Shown here in pieces: positions 7,273 to 13,950 of a stretch of 43,837 nucleotides of DNA; the stretch's first letter is position 1, and every line of letters starts with the position of its first letter. The notes under the pieces are model-generated. The model was given only the letters and a program-made list of their open reading frames with translations. It ran no database searches and was not told the origin of the DNA. The position numbers and the translations under genes were made by a program. Where the stretch lies: positions 1-43,837 of the IMG/VR virus record IMGVR_UViG_3300009085_000010; one strand, given 5' to 3'. This DNA is from a virus.

Positions 7273-7358
7273 TTTTCGGACTCGTAGCTCATCAATAATA
7301 GCTTATTGAGCCAGTAAATGACAATCAAGCACAACAATACCATCTCTAGCAGAGTCAT
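7269..7358 (-). CDS. 29-aa hydrophobic micro-protein
   Basis: ATG at 7356-7358 overlaps the RusA-like stop (ATGA); TGA at 7269-7271. It has one hydrophobic helix (LEMVLLCLIVIYWLNKLLLM) and a short charged end, SYESEK. Together with the 24-aa gene it makes a pair of single-pass membrane peptides encoded back to back. A holin-like or lysis-regulating role is possible but not shown. Expression is supported only by the coupling pattern and lack of any other content in this interval. Confidence 0.45.
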   Translation of the reverse strand: MTLLEMVLLCLIVIYWLNKLLLMSYESEK

Positions 7359-7759
7359 GGTTGAACGTCCCAGAGCAAGAGAATCGTGTGTGGTTTTTGG
7401 CCTTTCGGTAATGGCATGTTTTCGCCCTCCAATGCAAGCCACTTGTCTGAATCATCGACCAGCAAACCCATATCCTTGAGGTTGTCTGTTATAACGCACT
7501 TAGCGCCGCCTATCAGATTATCAGGGTCAAGAGGCTTGCCTTTGCCGTATCGCTCAATGCGTAAATGCCGCTTTTTTGTGGCTTTCGGGACGTCAATAAA
7601 GCCTTTGGCCGCCCTGATGAGCCAATACCATTTTTTTTTGTCTTTCGCCTGGACAAAGGGAGACATAGCCGAGGTATATTTATTCAGGCTTGGCGATGGT
7701 TGTGCAATCTCCAAACGGTAGATCAAAATGGGTTTTTTTTCTGCCAGTTGTGCGACCAT
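7355..7759 (-). CDS. RusA-like Holliday junction resolvase
   Basis: 134 aa. RusA-family endonucleases cut branched DNA, resolving recombination or replication junctions before packaging. The signature is in residues 76-105: KPLDPDNLIGGAKCVITDNL followed by KDMGLLVDDS, giving the conserved Asp residues that bind Mg and the Asn/Lys of the DPDN...K...D pattern. The N-terminal strand IYRLEIAQPSPSLNKYTS fits the family start. Slightly longer than E. coli RusA (about 120 aa). It probably works with the RecT-like protein encoded at 10410. Start is the ATG after AGGA. Confidence 0.85.
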   Translation of the reverse strand: MVAQLAEKKPILIYRLEIAQPSPSLNKYTSAMSPFVQAKDKKKWYWLIRAAKGFIDVPKATKKRHLRIERYGKGKPLDPDNLIGGAKCVITDNLKDMGLLVDDSDKWLALEGENMPLPKGQKPHTILLLWDVQP

Positions 7760-7768
7760 TACCGAGCC

Positions 7769-8296
7769 TCATTCCTTTGTCTTTTTGTCTGCACAGAGCC
7801 GCAACATCTGTTTCTCAACCTGTGGAAGGTTCAATAGTTTAGGCTGTGGAAGCCCTTTTTCATGGCAACTATCGATAATGCGCCGTCGCAAAAATGCGGC
7901 CCTGGTCCGCTCCTTTTTCCATTCTTCAGTGTGTGACCCGGTATTGTTAAGAAACTCCATGCTTTCGTTAAATGCTGTTATATAACTATCTACACTATGA
8001 TTTTTGATGGGTTGCAACCTTTCCGGGGGCTCCAGCTTCGGGTATTGGTCATAAGGAAGGCCCGTTTTTTCGGTGAGGGTCTCCAACACTCGCAGTAAAT
8101 CTTGTAATTCCACCTTTTTACGCACCCAGACTCTGTATGCATTATTATGATTGGAGTTCGCACCTTCCATGATTCGATAATCGCCTGGAAACAGGGATAA
8201 ATGCTTCTCTAATTCCCGCCGCGCAACTTCATATTTCTGTTTCGACCGGGTAGGGCTTGGTTTCCCGCACTCTAAGTCATCTGTTTCTTTTGACAT
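7769..8296 (-). CDS. Unknown charged helical protein
   Basis: 175 aa. Highly charged with long helices; the first 30 residues are polar, then RSKQKYEVARRELEKHLSLF, then a central region with GANSNHNNAYRVW and a basic end (RLCADKKTKE). Two Cys only, no membrane segment. No family recognised. It overlaps the upstream 58-aa gene by 23 bases and ends nine bases before the RusA-like gene, so it may belong to the same recombination or replication function, but this is only context. Confidence 0.65.
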   Translation of the reverse strand: MSKETDDLECGKPSPTRSKQKYEVARRELEKHLSLFPGDYRIMEGANSNHNNAYRVWVRKKVELQDLLRVLETLTEKTGLPYDQYPKLEPPERLQPIKNHSVDSYITAFNESMEFLNNTGSHTEEWKKERTRAAFLRRRIIDSCHEKGLPQPKLLNLPQVEKQMLRLCADKKTKE

Positions 8297-8448
8297 TGCA
8301 GGGTTTCCTCTTGTGCCTGTTCCAAAATACCATCCAAATCGCCAGATTCAACCAGTTCCTCATACATGGCGTCTATTTCTTCCTTGGCGTAGGCCGCCTG
8401 CAGTGCATCATCTCCGTGTTCCTCGTTCCACTCGTCGAAAGATCGCAT
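8272..8448 (-). CDS. 58-aa acidic protein, first gene of the leftward operon
   Basis: ATG at 8446-8448 with GGAG seven bases upstream; stop TAG at 8272-8274, inside the next gene. It begins MRSFDEWNEEHGDDALQAAY and is strongly acidic and helical. Acidic micro-proteins in first position often act as DNA mimics or inhibitors, but there is no motif to support this here. It directly follows the divergent operator region, so it should be the first product of the leftward transcript. Confidence 0.6.
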   Translation of the reverse strand: MRSFDEWNEEHGDDALQAAYAKEEIDAMYEELVESGDLDGILEQAQEETLQCQKKQMT

Positions 8449-8464
8449 GTTTGCTCCTTTTGTT

Positions 8465-8516
8465 CGATTTTACACAAATTTATACAAATTTGTAGTTTTT
8501 TGTATGTTTTTGTATT
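8465..8516. promoter_or_regulatory. Divergent operator array with 10-bp phased repeats
   Basis: Between the leftward and rightward operons lie two abutting 10-mers, ACAAATTTAT (8474-8483) and ACAAATTTGT (8484-8493). The second is inside the perfect 12-bp palindrome TACAAATTTGTA (8483-8494). They are followed by two TTTTTGTAT words at 8497 and 8507, again 10 bp apart. One-turn phasing suggests cooperative binding of a repressor such as one of the small HTH proteins. Promoters for both directions should overlap this block. Confidence 0.6.
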
Positions 8517-8564
8517 AGGCTGATCTCTCACCCGCCGAATGGTCGGCCAAGCGAGGAGCAAAAC

Positions 8565-8981
8565 ATGAACGATGAAGTTTTTTTATCTGAAACTTTGGTC
8601 ATCAACGGCGAAGAATATATCAAAAAATCAGCAATAGAAAAGCTATATGTCAAAAAATATAATAGTGAAAGCGTATTCGCATACTCACCAGAGGGTTATC
8701 CCTTTGTTATTATACGATCTTATGACGCTGGCTGTTTCTGTGGATACCTTAAATTCCAAGACGACGCCACGCGAAAAGTAACACTTTTAAACTCAGTCAG
8801 GATGCATCAATGGTTTGGTGCTTCCCTGTCGCAACTCTCGCAGGAGGGAACGCCGGACGCTGAGAAGTGCCGGTTTGCAATGCCTGAAATCGAGAAAGAC
8901 GTTTTCAATGTGATTGAGAAGACGCCCTGCACAGAAAAAGCGAGGCTTAATTTATTAAGCGTGCCGTCATGGAAGATCTAG
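8565..8981 (+). CDS. DUF6948-like phage protein
   Basis: 138 aa. The block PFVIIRSYDAGCFCGYLKF, then VTLLNSVRMHQWFGASLSQL and the end IEKTPCTEKARLNLLSV match the DUF6948 pattern of small phage proteins (unknown function). The fold is probably a small beta barrel, given alternating hydrophobic strands. First gene of the rightward early operon, with GAGGAGC before ATG. Its last 13 bases overlap the start of the Gly/Ser-rich gene; in other phages this family is often followed by or fused to such a repeat tail (recalled, not checked). Confidence 0.7.
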   Translation: MNDEVFLSETLVINGEEYIKKSAIEKLYVKKYNSESVFAYSPEGYPFVIIRSYDAGCFCGYLKFQDDATRKVTLLNSVRMHQWFGASLSQLSQEGTPDAEKCRFAMPEIEKDVFNVIEKTPCTEKARLNLLSVPSWKI

Positions 8982-9157
8982 AATACGACGGCTCTGGCTC
9001 TGGCTGGGGCTTAGGCTCCAAATACGGCTACAGCTTCAGCTTCGGCTTGGGCTCTGGCTTGGGCTTCGGCTCTGGCTTGGGATCCGGCTCCGGCTCCGGC
9101 TCCGGCTACGGCGATGGCGATGGCTCGGGCTCAGGCGAGGGCGAGGGTAAGGGCTAA
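8969..9157 (+). CDS. Gly/Ser-rich repeat microprotein
   Basis: 62 aa, over 70 per cent Gly and Ser with regularly placed Tyr, Phe, Leu and Asp. The N-terminus is MEDLEYDGSGSGWGLG; the middle alternates GLGSGLG and SGSGSGYG units; the end is GEGEGKG. It overlaps the DUF6948 stop. Such low-complexity chains with aromatic stickers can behave as disordered, phase-separating or surface proteins. The DNA is a degenerate GGCTCY hexamer tract, so length may vary by slippage. No direct ribosome site; coupling to the gene before it is likely. Confidence 0.5.
   Translation: MEDLEYDGSGSGWGLGSKYGYSFSFGLGSGLGFGSGLGSGSGSGSGYGDGDGSGSGEGEGKG
8988..9157 (+). repeat. Degenerate hexamer tract (GGCTCY and variants)
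   Basis: Tandem six-base units GGCTCT, GGCTCC, GGCTTG, GGCTAC and GGCGAG run through the Gly/Ser gene. The reading frame is kept throughout, and the third codon bases vary, which suggests selection on the protein and not only slippage. Confidence 0.7.
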
Positions 9158-9163
9158 AAAAGC

Positions 9164-9220
9164 GCCCGTCTCCCCCAGGAGAGATACGAGCGCAGTAACC
9201 AAACATCATCAATGAGGAGG
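9164..9220 (+). promoter_or_regulatory. Stem-loop between the repeat gene and the zinc-ribbon gene
   Basis: AAAAAAGCGC at 9157-9168 starts an imperfect hairpin that closes at GAGCGC around 9188-9193, with an inner CGTCTC/GAGATACG pairing. No T-run follows, so it is not a normal terminator. It may process or stabilise the message ahead of GAGGAGGT at about 9214-9221. Confidence 0.3.
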
Positions 9221-9225
9221 TCACT

Positions 9226-9378
9226 TTGACCAATCTAGCACGGAAACGTTGGAAATGCATAGAATGCGGGTGCGATCTCACCATGGAAATGGAGAGAGAC
9301 ACAGAAACATGCGTCGAGTGTATGCACGAAAAAACGCCCACCCAAGAGGAAATTGACGATGTCAGAACTAACTACTAA
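9226..9378 (+). CDS. 50-aa zinc-ribbon protein, TTG start
   Basis: TTG at 9226-9228 follows a very strong site (GAGGAGGT) by four bases, which decides the start; there is no ATG nearby before residue 20. Two CxxC knuckles (CIECGC at residues 11-16 and CVECM at 29-33) predict a zinc ribbon. The remainder is basic then acidic, ending VRTNY. Small zinc ribbons of this kind in phage early operons often bind nucleic acid or host RNA polymerase, but the target here is unknown. The 3' end overlaps the next gene by 20 bases. Confidence 0.65.
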   Translation: MTNLARKRWKCIECGCDLTMEMERDTETCVECMHEKTPTQEEIDDVRTNY

Positions 9379-9589
9379 AAGTTTTCAGTTGGCCGCGCGC
9401 CTGGCCACACAAATGAAACTGAAAAGAATGACGGCTTGGGATTCCTTACACCAGCAGGGGCATGGGTTGATAACGATTCCCTTTGATTCCTTCTGGAGTG
9501 AAGCCGACGCCGCCGCACTGGATGAATTCGAGGCTCACGAACAGCTCTTGCAGGGCTTCAAAAAACTGCCATTTCCGGAGGAGAAATAA
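9359..9589 (+). CDS. Small protein of unknown function in the recombination operon
   Basis: 76 aa from ATG at 9359 (GAGGA eight bases upstream); a TTG two codons earlier is less likely. Begins MSELTTKSFQLAARLATQMK and is helical, acidic toward the end (DEFEAHEQLLQG), with no motif recognised. Its TAA overlaps the next start (TAATG at 9587-9591). Position just before the coiled-coil and RecT-like genes suggests an accessory to them. Confidence 0.6.
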   Translation: MSELTTKSFQLAARLATQMKLKRMTAWDSLHQQGHGLITIPFDSFWSEADAAALDEFEAHEQLLQGFKKLPFPEEK

Positions 9590-10410
9590 TGGAACTAATC
9601 AATAATCAACTAACTGAAGCATTTGTTGAAGAAATTAAAGATATGGATGCAATAAAAATGCTTGATCTTGAAGCCAAGACAACGCTTACCAAGGCCAAAA
9701 TGGTCATAGTCCGAACGACTGATGACTATGTGAAAGCCGGTGCGGACTTCTCCAAGATAAAAAACTTGATAAAAATTGCCGAAGCGGAACGGGTAAGGCG
9801 CACCGGCCCAATAAATGAAACACTGAGACTCATAAACGCTGACTTTAAACGCATCAAAGATACCTTAGAGGAAGCCTTGAAGCCTTACGAGCAGGGAATG
9901 CTCGCCTACAAGCAGGAGGAAGCCAGACAGCGCAAGGAAGCGGAGGAAGCCGCCAGGAAGGAACGCGAACAGATCGAAGCGGAAGCCCGCGCCAAGGCCC
10001 AAGAGGAAATGGACCGACTGGAAGCCGCCAGAAAAGAACAGGAAGCCGCTGCGCAGCGAATCGCCCAGGCAGAAGCAGCATCAAACCCAATAGCGGCATT
10101 TGTGGCCAAACAGCAGGCCGCCCAGGCAGAAGCCGACGCCGAAGCCGCCAGGCTGGCAACCGAAGACGCATTGAGAGAAGCGGCGCTTGCACCTCGCGCC
10201 GTGATGACGGCGGCAGTACCCAAAATCACAGCAGCAGGAACCAGCTACCGAACTACATGGAAATTCCGGATAGTTGACCTGAACCTGGTGCCCAGGGAAT
10301 ACATGATCCCGAATGAGCAACTGCTTGGCGCCACCGCCCGCACAACCAAAGGCGCCCAGACAATCCCAGGCGTCGAATTTTACGCAGAGCAATCCATTGG
10401 AGGCAGATAA
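9589..10410 (+). CDS. Coiled-coil protein paired with the RecT-like gene
   Basis: 273 aa. Residues 1-95 are helical; 100-200 form a long Glu/Ala/Arg-rich coiled coil (for example EEAARKEREQIEAEARAKA). The C-terminal 60 residues form a small domain with VPREYMIPNEQLLGATART and TIPGVEFYAEQ. Many phages place a protein of this architecture next to a RecT-type annealing protein, which suggests a partner role in recombination or DNA handling. Function is not established here. The gene is bound to both neighbours by TAATG overlaps. Confidence 0.7.
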   Translation: MELINNQLTEAFVEEIKDMDAIKMLDLEAKTTLTKAKMVIVRTTDDYVKAGADFSKIKNLIKIAEAERVRRTGPINETLRLINADFKRIKDTLEEALKPYEQGMLAYKQEEARQRKEAEEAARKEREQIEAEARAKAQEEMDRLEAARKEQEAAAQRIAQAEAASNPIAAFVAKQQAAQAEADAEAARLATEDALREAALAPRAVMTAAVPKITAAGTSYRTTWKFRIVDLNLVPREYMIPNEQLLGATARTTKGAQTIPGVEFYAEQSIGGR

Positions 10411-11396
10411 TGGCCGACGAACAAACCGCCCTCAACACGCGAGAAAATCAGGAAATCCGTTTAGGATTTGACACCAAGGAAGGGATGGATGCTCTTTTGC
10501 GGGCTTCCAATGTGCTCAGCAGTTCCACTCTTGTCCCTGTCTCCTACCGACGTTTTACGACAGACAAGGAAGGGAACACAACAGAGAATCCCAATGGTTT
10601 GGCTAACTGCGCCGTTGCGCTGAATATGGCCAGCCGGATGAATGCAGATCCACTAATGATTATGCAAAACCTTCACATTATTGAAGGGAGACCTAGCTGG
10701 TCAAGCATTTACATAATCGCATCCATCAATCAGTGTGGAAAATTCAGCCCGCTGCGCTTCAGTTTTTCCGAATTGGGACAAGAAGAGGAAGTGCCTTACA
10801 CCTACACGGAATGGGTAGACAACCCTCGCAACGCAGGAAAGAAGATGCCCGTTGAGAAAACAGGCACTATGAGAATTCGGCATCGATCCTGCATTGCTTG
10901 GGCAATCGAAAAGGCCACGGGTGAACGCCTGGAAAGTCCAGAAGTATCCATTCAGATGGCAGTTGATGAAGGTTGGATCCAAAAAAAGGGCAGCAAATGG
11001 AAAACAATGCCCGAGATCATGCTGAGATATCGCGCCGCGTCATTTTTCGGGAAAACATATGCCCCTGAACTCTTGATGGGCCTCCAGAGCGCTGAAGAAT
11101 CTCAAGACATCCTAGAAGCAGAAATCATTGAAGAAAAAACGTTACCCGCTGCTAGAAAGAAAAAAGAGTCTCAGGTTTCCGTGGTTTCATGGCCGATCGA
11201 AGCGCTTGAAGAATTCGACACCTTGATGGATTTGGCTTATGTGGCCTTCAAAGACGCCGGACAAGTTGAGCACTGGCCAGTATTCGAGAAGAAATGGAAA
11301 CCGAAGAGAGGCGGCATGGATGACAAAGGCACCATTCGAGACCTGAAAGCCGAGGTGCAGACCTTCCTACCAAAAGACGAGAAGAAGGAGGGTTGA
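10410..11396 (+). CDS. RecT-like single-strand annealing protein
   Basis: 328 aa. RecT-type proteins coat single strands and anneal them during phage recombination or replication restart. Visible: CAVALNMASRMNADPLMIMQ (about residues 67-86), HIIEGRPSWSSIYIIASIN, the CIAWAIEKATGE region (about 164-175) and the basic RYRAASFFGKTYAPELLMGL segment (about 209-228). These follow the order seen in RecT/Bet-like phage proteins. The C-terminal 90 residues are charged. No lambda-type exonuclease is encoded beside it. It overlaps the preceding gene by TAATG and the HTH gene by TGATG. Family call is fairly sure, exact subfamily is not. Confidence 0.68.
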   Translation: MADEQTALNTRENQEIRLGFDTKEGMDALLRASNVLSSSTLVPVSYRRFTTDKEGNTTENPNGLANCAVALNMASRMNADPLMIMQNLHIIEGRPSWSSIYIIASINQCGKFSPLRFSFSELGQEEEVPYTYTEWVDNPRNAGKKMPVEKTGTMRIRHRSCIAWAIEKATGERLESPEVSIQMAVDEGWIQKKGSKWKTMPEIMLRYRAASFFGKTYAPELLMGLQSAEESQDILEAEIIEEKTLPAARKKKESQVSVVSWPIEALEEFDTLMDLAYVAFKDAGQVEHWPVFEKKWKPKRGGMDDKGTIRDLKAEVQTFLPKDEKKEG

Positions 11397-11578
11397 TGGA
11401 GGTCCAAGAGCGAGAATACTTAAGCGTTGCAGACGTTTCCAGGGTTTGCGGTGTCTCGAAACAGACGGTTTCAAACTGGCGGCGCCGTGAGATCGGCCCC
11501 CCCTGTCAGAAGATCGGCGGCACGTGGCGATACGAAAAAGCAGCGCTGCATCAGTGGATAGACGATTGGAGTGACTAA
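11396..11578 (+). CDS. Excisionase/MerR-type helix-turn-helix protein
   Basis: 60 aa from ATG at 11396, with GGAGG five bases upstream. Residues 8-35 (YLSVADVSRVCGVSKQTVSN) are a typical winged helix-turn-helix, followed by GPPCQKIGGTWRYEKAALHQ, the wing and dimer helix of AlpA/Xis-like proteins. Probable transcription regulator at the end of the early operon. Its stop codon TAA lies inside the solo IS-end element at 11571-11617, so the original C-terminus may have been altered by that insertion. Confidence 0.75.
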   Translation: MEVQEREYLSVADVSRVCGVSKQTVSNWRRREIGPPCQKIGGTWRYEKAALHQWIDDWSD

Positions 11579-11617
11579 TCCCCCACCTGAAGGTGGCGGG
11601 TCTTCAGCGCATAATGG
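11571..11617 (-). mobile_element. Solo IS200/IS605-type end element (copy 1)
   Basis: On the minus strand it reads CCATTATGCGCTGAAG, then a hairpin CCCGCCACC/GGTGGGGG, then ATTAGTCAC. It matches copy 2 (16381-16421) over 41 bases with one mismatch, in inverted orientation, and the left end of the TnpB element at 22688 over 39 of 40 bases. It combines a left-end sequence with the right-end terminus, so it is either a MITE-like remnant or an end scar. It supplies the stop codon of the HTH gene. Confidence 0.7.
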
Positions 11618-11655
11618 ATAAAAAAGCGCGATTGCTGACCTACTGAGGGGGAGAA

Positions 11656-11862
11656 ATGCCGGAGAATCTTGAAGAAAGAAACGCCCGTGGCAGTGTGGCT
11701 TGGGACTACGAAGAGGAGTCTGGTTGCTACCACATATACGCGCACGACGGCGCTTTTGATGGCGATATAGCCTTGCACCTGGAGCTACCGGAAACGCCGG
11801 AGAACACGGAAGATATAAAAATAATCGTCGAGGCGCTCAACAAAATGGCGTTGAGGAGTTGA
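11656..11862 (+). CDS. Small acidic protein of unknown function
   Basis: 68 aa. GAGGGGGAG lies just before the ATG. Begins MPENLEERNARGSVAWDYEE and ends IIVEALNKMALRS; acidic, with a likely beta-rich centre (CYHIYAHDGAFDGDIALHLE). No family recognised. It is the last plus-strand gene before the terminator at 11922 and lies beyond the solo element, so it may depend on read-through of that hairpin. Confidence 0.6.
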   Translation: MPENLEERNARGSVAWDYEEESGCYHIYAHDGAFDGDIALHLELPETPENTEDIKIIVEALNKMALRS

Positions 11863-11921
11863 CTGGTCATCTGCTTGCGGCAGAATAGATCCAGCTTCCC
11901 TCTATCTTTGGGAGTTCGCCG

Positions 11922-11954
11922 CCGCCCGGACATTGTGTCCGGGTGGTTTTTTTT
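11922..11954 (+). terminator. Rho-independent terminator of the rightward early operon
   Basis: CCGCCCGGACA pairs with TGTCCGGGTGG (one G-T pair) around a three-base loop, followed by eight T (11947-11954). It ends the plus-strand transcript just before the convergent minus-strand gene. Confidence 0.92.
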
Positions 11955-12192
11955 AGTCTTTATCGTTGAGCACATTGACCATTTTGTGACGTATTTTGTC
12001 TTTTCCGTTCATATATCCCATTTTATAAGCGTTTTCAATCAAGTCTGCAATATACATACAGTCGTCTATACAGTTTAAATGGATTTCCCTGGTAAACATA
12101 CCGCCAATTATGAATTTTACATCCCCATCAAGGTTTTCCTTTTCTTCGGAGGGCTTCCACTCGTAAGGAGGAAAGAACTTGGTTTGGTTCAT
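11953..12192 (-). CDS. Small protein of unknown function, last gene of the replication block
   Basis: 79 aa from ATG at 12190-12192, chosen because GGAGGG is four bases upstream; an ATG at 12264 would add 24 residues but has no ribosome site. Begins MNQTKFFPPYEWKPSEEKEN; later FIIGGMFTREIHLNCIDDCM and a basic end. Soluble, two Cys. No family recognised. Its 3' end touches the terminator of the convergent operon. Confidence 0.6.
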   Translation of the reverse strand: MNQTKFFPPYEWKPSEEKENLDGDVKFIIGGMFTREIHLNCIDDCMYIADLIENAYKMGYMNGKDKIRHKMVNVLNDKD

Positions 12193-12310
12193 AAACCCTC
12201 CGTTGATAGGTGTTTCTAAAGGATATTCATCTTTTTCTCCAGTGCTAAATACGTTGAATATCATATTACGACCGTGATGAATTAGTTATCGAAAGGTTAA
12301 AGGCGGGGCG

Positions 12311-12550
12311 TTAGTCTAAGCGTGGCAGGTACGAGACACACCCAAATGCTGAAGTCGTTCGCAATTCCAAATCGCGGGTGGGCGTGGGCGTTTCCCGAAA
12401 ATCACTAGCCGGGATCAAACAGATTACAGGGCTACCGGGAGGGAAAAGCAAGGGCAACCGTTTGCAATCCCCTAAACTTGGGTTTCCTGGATAATTTTGT
12501 TTCCAAGCATCGCAAGATGCGCAGGTGTATTTGTTGTAACCATTAGACAT
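12311..12550 (-). CDS. Small Cys-containing protein, possible zinc knuckle
   Basis: 79 aa. Begins MSNGYNKYTCASCDAWKQNY; CxxC at residues 10-13, a third Cys in LGDCKRLP and others at CLIPASD and FGCVS could bind zinc. The pattern (CxxC, then CxR in a Pro-rich region) resembles short phage proteins of unknown role. It overlaps nothing but starts only three bases after the previous stop; the ribosome site (GGGAG) is far from the ATG, so translation may be coupled. Confidence 0.6.
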   Translation of the reverse strand: MSNGYNKYTCASCDAWKQNYPGNPSLGDCKRLPLLFPPGSPVICLIPASDFRETPTPTRDLELRTTSAFGCVSYLPRLD

Positions 12551-12553
12551 GAT

Positions 12554-12781
12554 TTATCGCTGTTTCTCCCTTTCCAATAGTTGGACTACATTCTCATTAC
12601 ATCCGACGCAATCACCATTATCATATATTGCTGACCATCCATCTCTTGCAACGCAAGGAGTTGTGTCAGACTTTGCCCTGGGGCAATCTAAGTGTTCCCC
12701 TTTTTTTAAAGGAATTCGTAGATTGACCAAAGCTTGTAACTCATCCGCTATCTTCTTGAATTTTTCATAGTCTTTCACCAT
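12554..12781 (-). CDS. Small Cys-rich protein of unknown function
   Basis: 75 aa. Helical N-terminus (VKDYEKFKKIADELQALVNL) and then four Cys in CPRAKSDTTPCVA and CVGCNENV, which could form a zinc site. No family recognised. It is followed at once by the 79-aa Cys-containing gene, so two adjacent genes encode small possible zinc proteins. Confidence 0.6.
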   Translation of the reverse strand: MVKDYEKFKKIADELQALVNLRIPLKKGEHLDCPRAKSDTTPCVARDGWSAIYDNGDCVGCNENVVQLLEREKQR

Positions 12782-12799
12782 ACCGTGTTGACCCCGAAT

Positions 12800-13168
12800 T
12801 TACCGAGAATGTTCCAATTCAGACATATGCTTTTGCGCCTGTTGAGGCGTGGCAACCTCGAAATGCGGATATGTCTTTCCTTCGTGGTCTATCTCCATCT
12901 TGTGACAGGAGAAAAGGCCTCCTAATGTCCAATCGCACGGCTTCCCGTCTGGTGTCCTTCGTGGTGGTTTCCCGCCTGTCCAGCGTCCAATACATGAAAA
13001 ACCTATGTATTTTTCGACATCGTTCATGTCTTTGCCGACCCCGGCATTGATCAGATCCAGCGAATTTTGAACGGTGCCGCACATCGGGCAAACCACCGCC
13101 ATAAATTCAGGTGGAACCTGTTGAGCCGTCAGCGCTGCCCGGTATTCCTCTAGCGTCAGCTTGATCAT
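12800..13168 (-). CDS. Small protein with a CxxC zinc knuckle
   Basis: 122 aa from ATG at 13166-13168, which overlaps the stop of the 51-aa gene (ATGA); the longer frame start at 13180 has no support. Residues 24-33 (AVVCPMCGTV) carry a CxxC, and further Cys occur in GFSCIGRW, PCDWTLGGL and SCHK, a pattern for a four-Cys zinc site. The C-terminus (THFEVATP-like, QKHMSELEHSR) is charged. Function unknown. Confidence 0.65.
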   Translation of the reverse strand: MIKLTLEEYRAALTAQQVPPEFMAVVCPMCGTVQNSLDLINAGVGKDMNDVEKYIGFSCIGRWTGGKPPRRTPDGKPCDWTLGGLFSCHKMEIDHEGKTYPHFEVATPQQAQKHMSELEHSR

Positions 13169-13320
13169 GACAGCTCCCATGAACCTTCAGAAATGGCCTT
13201 GGCGATGTCGGGATCTATATTCACCGTTTCCAGGTTGAGAGCATTAAGCGCCTTTGTGAATTGCTCCCATGGCCCCGACATAACACGCTTTTCCAGTTCA
13301 TTCAGTTCGTCGATGTTCAT
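13165..13320 (-). CDS. 51-aa acidic protein of unknown function
   Basis: ATG at 13318-13320 preceded by GGGAGAAGAA; stop TGA at 13165-13167 overlaps the next ATG. Begins MNIDELNELEKRVMSGPWEQ and continues FTKALNALNLETVNIDPDIA. The phrase MSGPWE occurs in some small phage proteins of unknown role. Acidic and helical. Coupling on its 3' side and a strong ribosome site support it. Confidence 0.6.
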   Translation of the reverse strand: MNIDELNELEKRVMSGPWEQFTKALNALNLETVNIDPDIAKAISEGSWELS

Positions 13321-13334
13321 TTCTTCTCCCTTCT

Positions 13335-13559
13335 TCAGATCCACGATTCCACAATCACAGGATCATCTACTGTATTCCTGCCAAGACAGTAACGCCCAGC
13401 AGCCTTAAAATCCTCTCGAATCGTAGCTAAATCATCTCCAAATTTTATGTTTCCAGTTGGCTTTGGAACTGGGAGGGAGACGTCCCATTCCCGAGCAATG
13501 AAACAATCGTGATAATCTATTGGGTGATCGTAAATTGTCCATATTCTAAGGATACTCAT
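13335..13559 (-). CDS. Small protein of unknown function
   Basis: 74 aa from ATG at 13557-13559 (GGAGAAAAA just upstream); the frame extends further 5' but only into the previous gene. Begins MSILRIWTIYDHPIDYHDCF and has the phrase VSLPVPKPTGNI and GRYCLGRNTVDDPVIVESW. Two Cys, no membrane segment. It overlaps the end of the 65-aa gene by ATGA. No family recognised. Confidence 0.6.
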   Translation of the reverse strand: MSILRIWTIYDHPIDYHDCFIAREWDVSLPVPKPTGNIKFGDDLATIREDFKAAGRYCLGRNTVDDPVIVESWI

Positions 13560-13753
13560 TTTTTCTCCACTGCAGTGAACCAGGAAGCATCTATCCAACC
13601 ATCGTTTTTTTCATAAGGTGGATAGATGGTAAACATCACACCGCTTTGTGTTTTGACTTCTTTTCTATCGGCAATTATCACTGTTTTTGCACGCCCGCCC
13701 ATTGTGCAGATTGCGCGATCCCCGACTTGTAGCTCCTTGAAGTGTTTGCTCAC
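13556..13753 (-). CDS. Small beta-rich protein, paralogue A of a tandem pair
   Basis: 65 aa from GTG at 13751-13753. FKELQVGDRAICTMGGRAKT then VIIADRKEV align with the neighbour upstream (TELQPGDFAITCFGGSAKKV, then RISARKEA). The GD...G pattern and short beta strands suggest an SH3-like or KOW-like barrel. Starts five bases after the paralogue's stop with little ribosome-site sequence, so translation probably re-initiates. Confidence 0.6.
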   Translation of the reverse strand: MSKHFKELQVGDRAICTMGGRAKTVIIADRKEVKTQSGVMFTIYPPYEKNDGWIDASWFTAVEKK

Positions 13754-13758
13754 GGTTG

Positions 13759-13950
13759 TCAGCCGTCAACGTAGCGAAACCAGGGCGCTGCAAGCCACTG
13801 GGGGCCGTTGGGAATTTCTGGCTCAAAGGAGTATTTAACGGTATCGAGCTTTGATGCTTCTTTCCTGGCGGAGATGCGCACCTTTTTGGCGCTTCCGCCA
13901 AAGCAGGTAATTGCGAAATCTCCGGGCTGCAGTTCAGTTGGTTTTTTCAT
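13759..13950 (-). CDS. Small beta-rich protein, paralogue B of a tandem pair
   Basis: 63 aa. Begins MKKPTELQPGDFAITCFGGS and ends AAPWFRYVDG; about 35-40 per cent identical by eye to the following gene over its full length, including the shared xWLxAxWFxxV-like C-terminus (WIDASWFTAV there). This is a local gene duplication. GAGG stands seven bases before ATG. The start overlaps the 77-aa gene by 17 bases. Function unknown. Confidence 0.62.
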   Translation of the reverse strand: MKKPTELQPGDFAITCFGGSAKKVRISARKEASKLDTVKYSFEPEIPNGPQWLAAPWFRYVDG

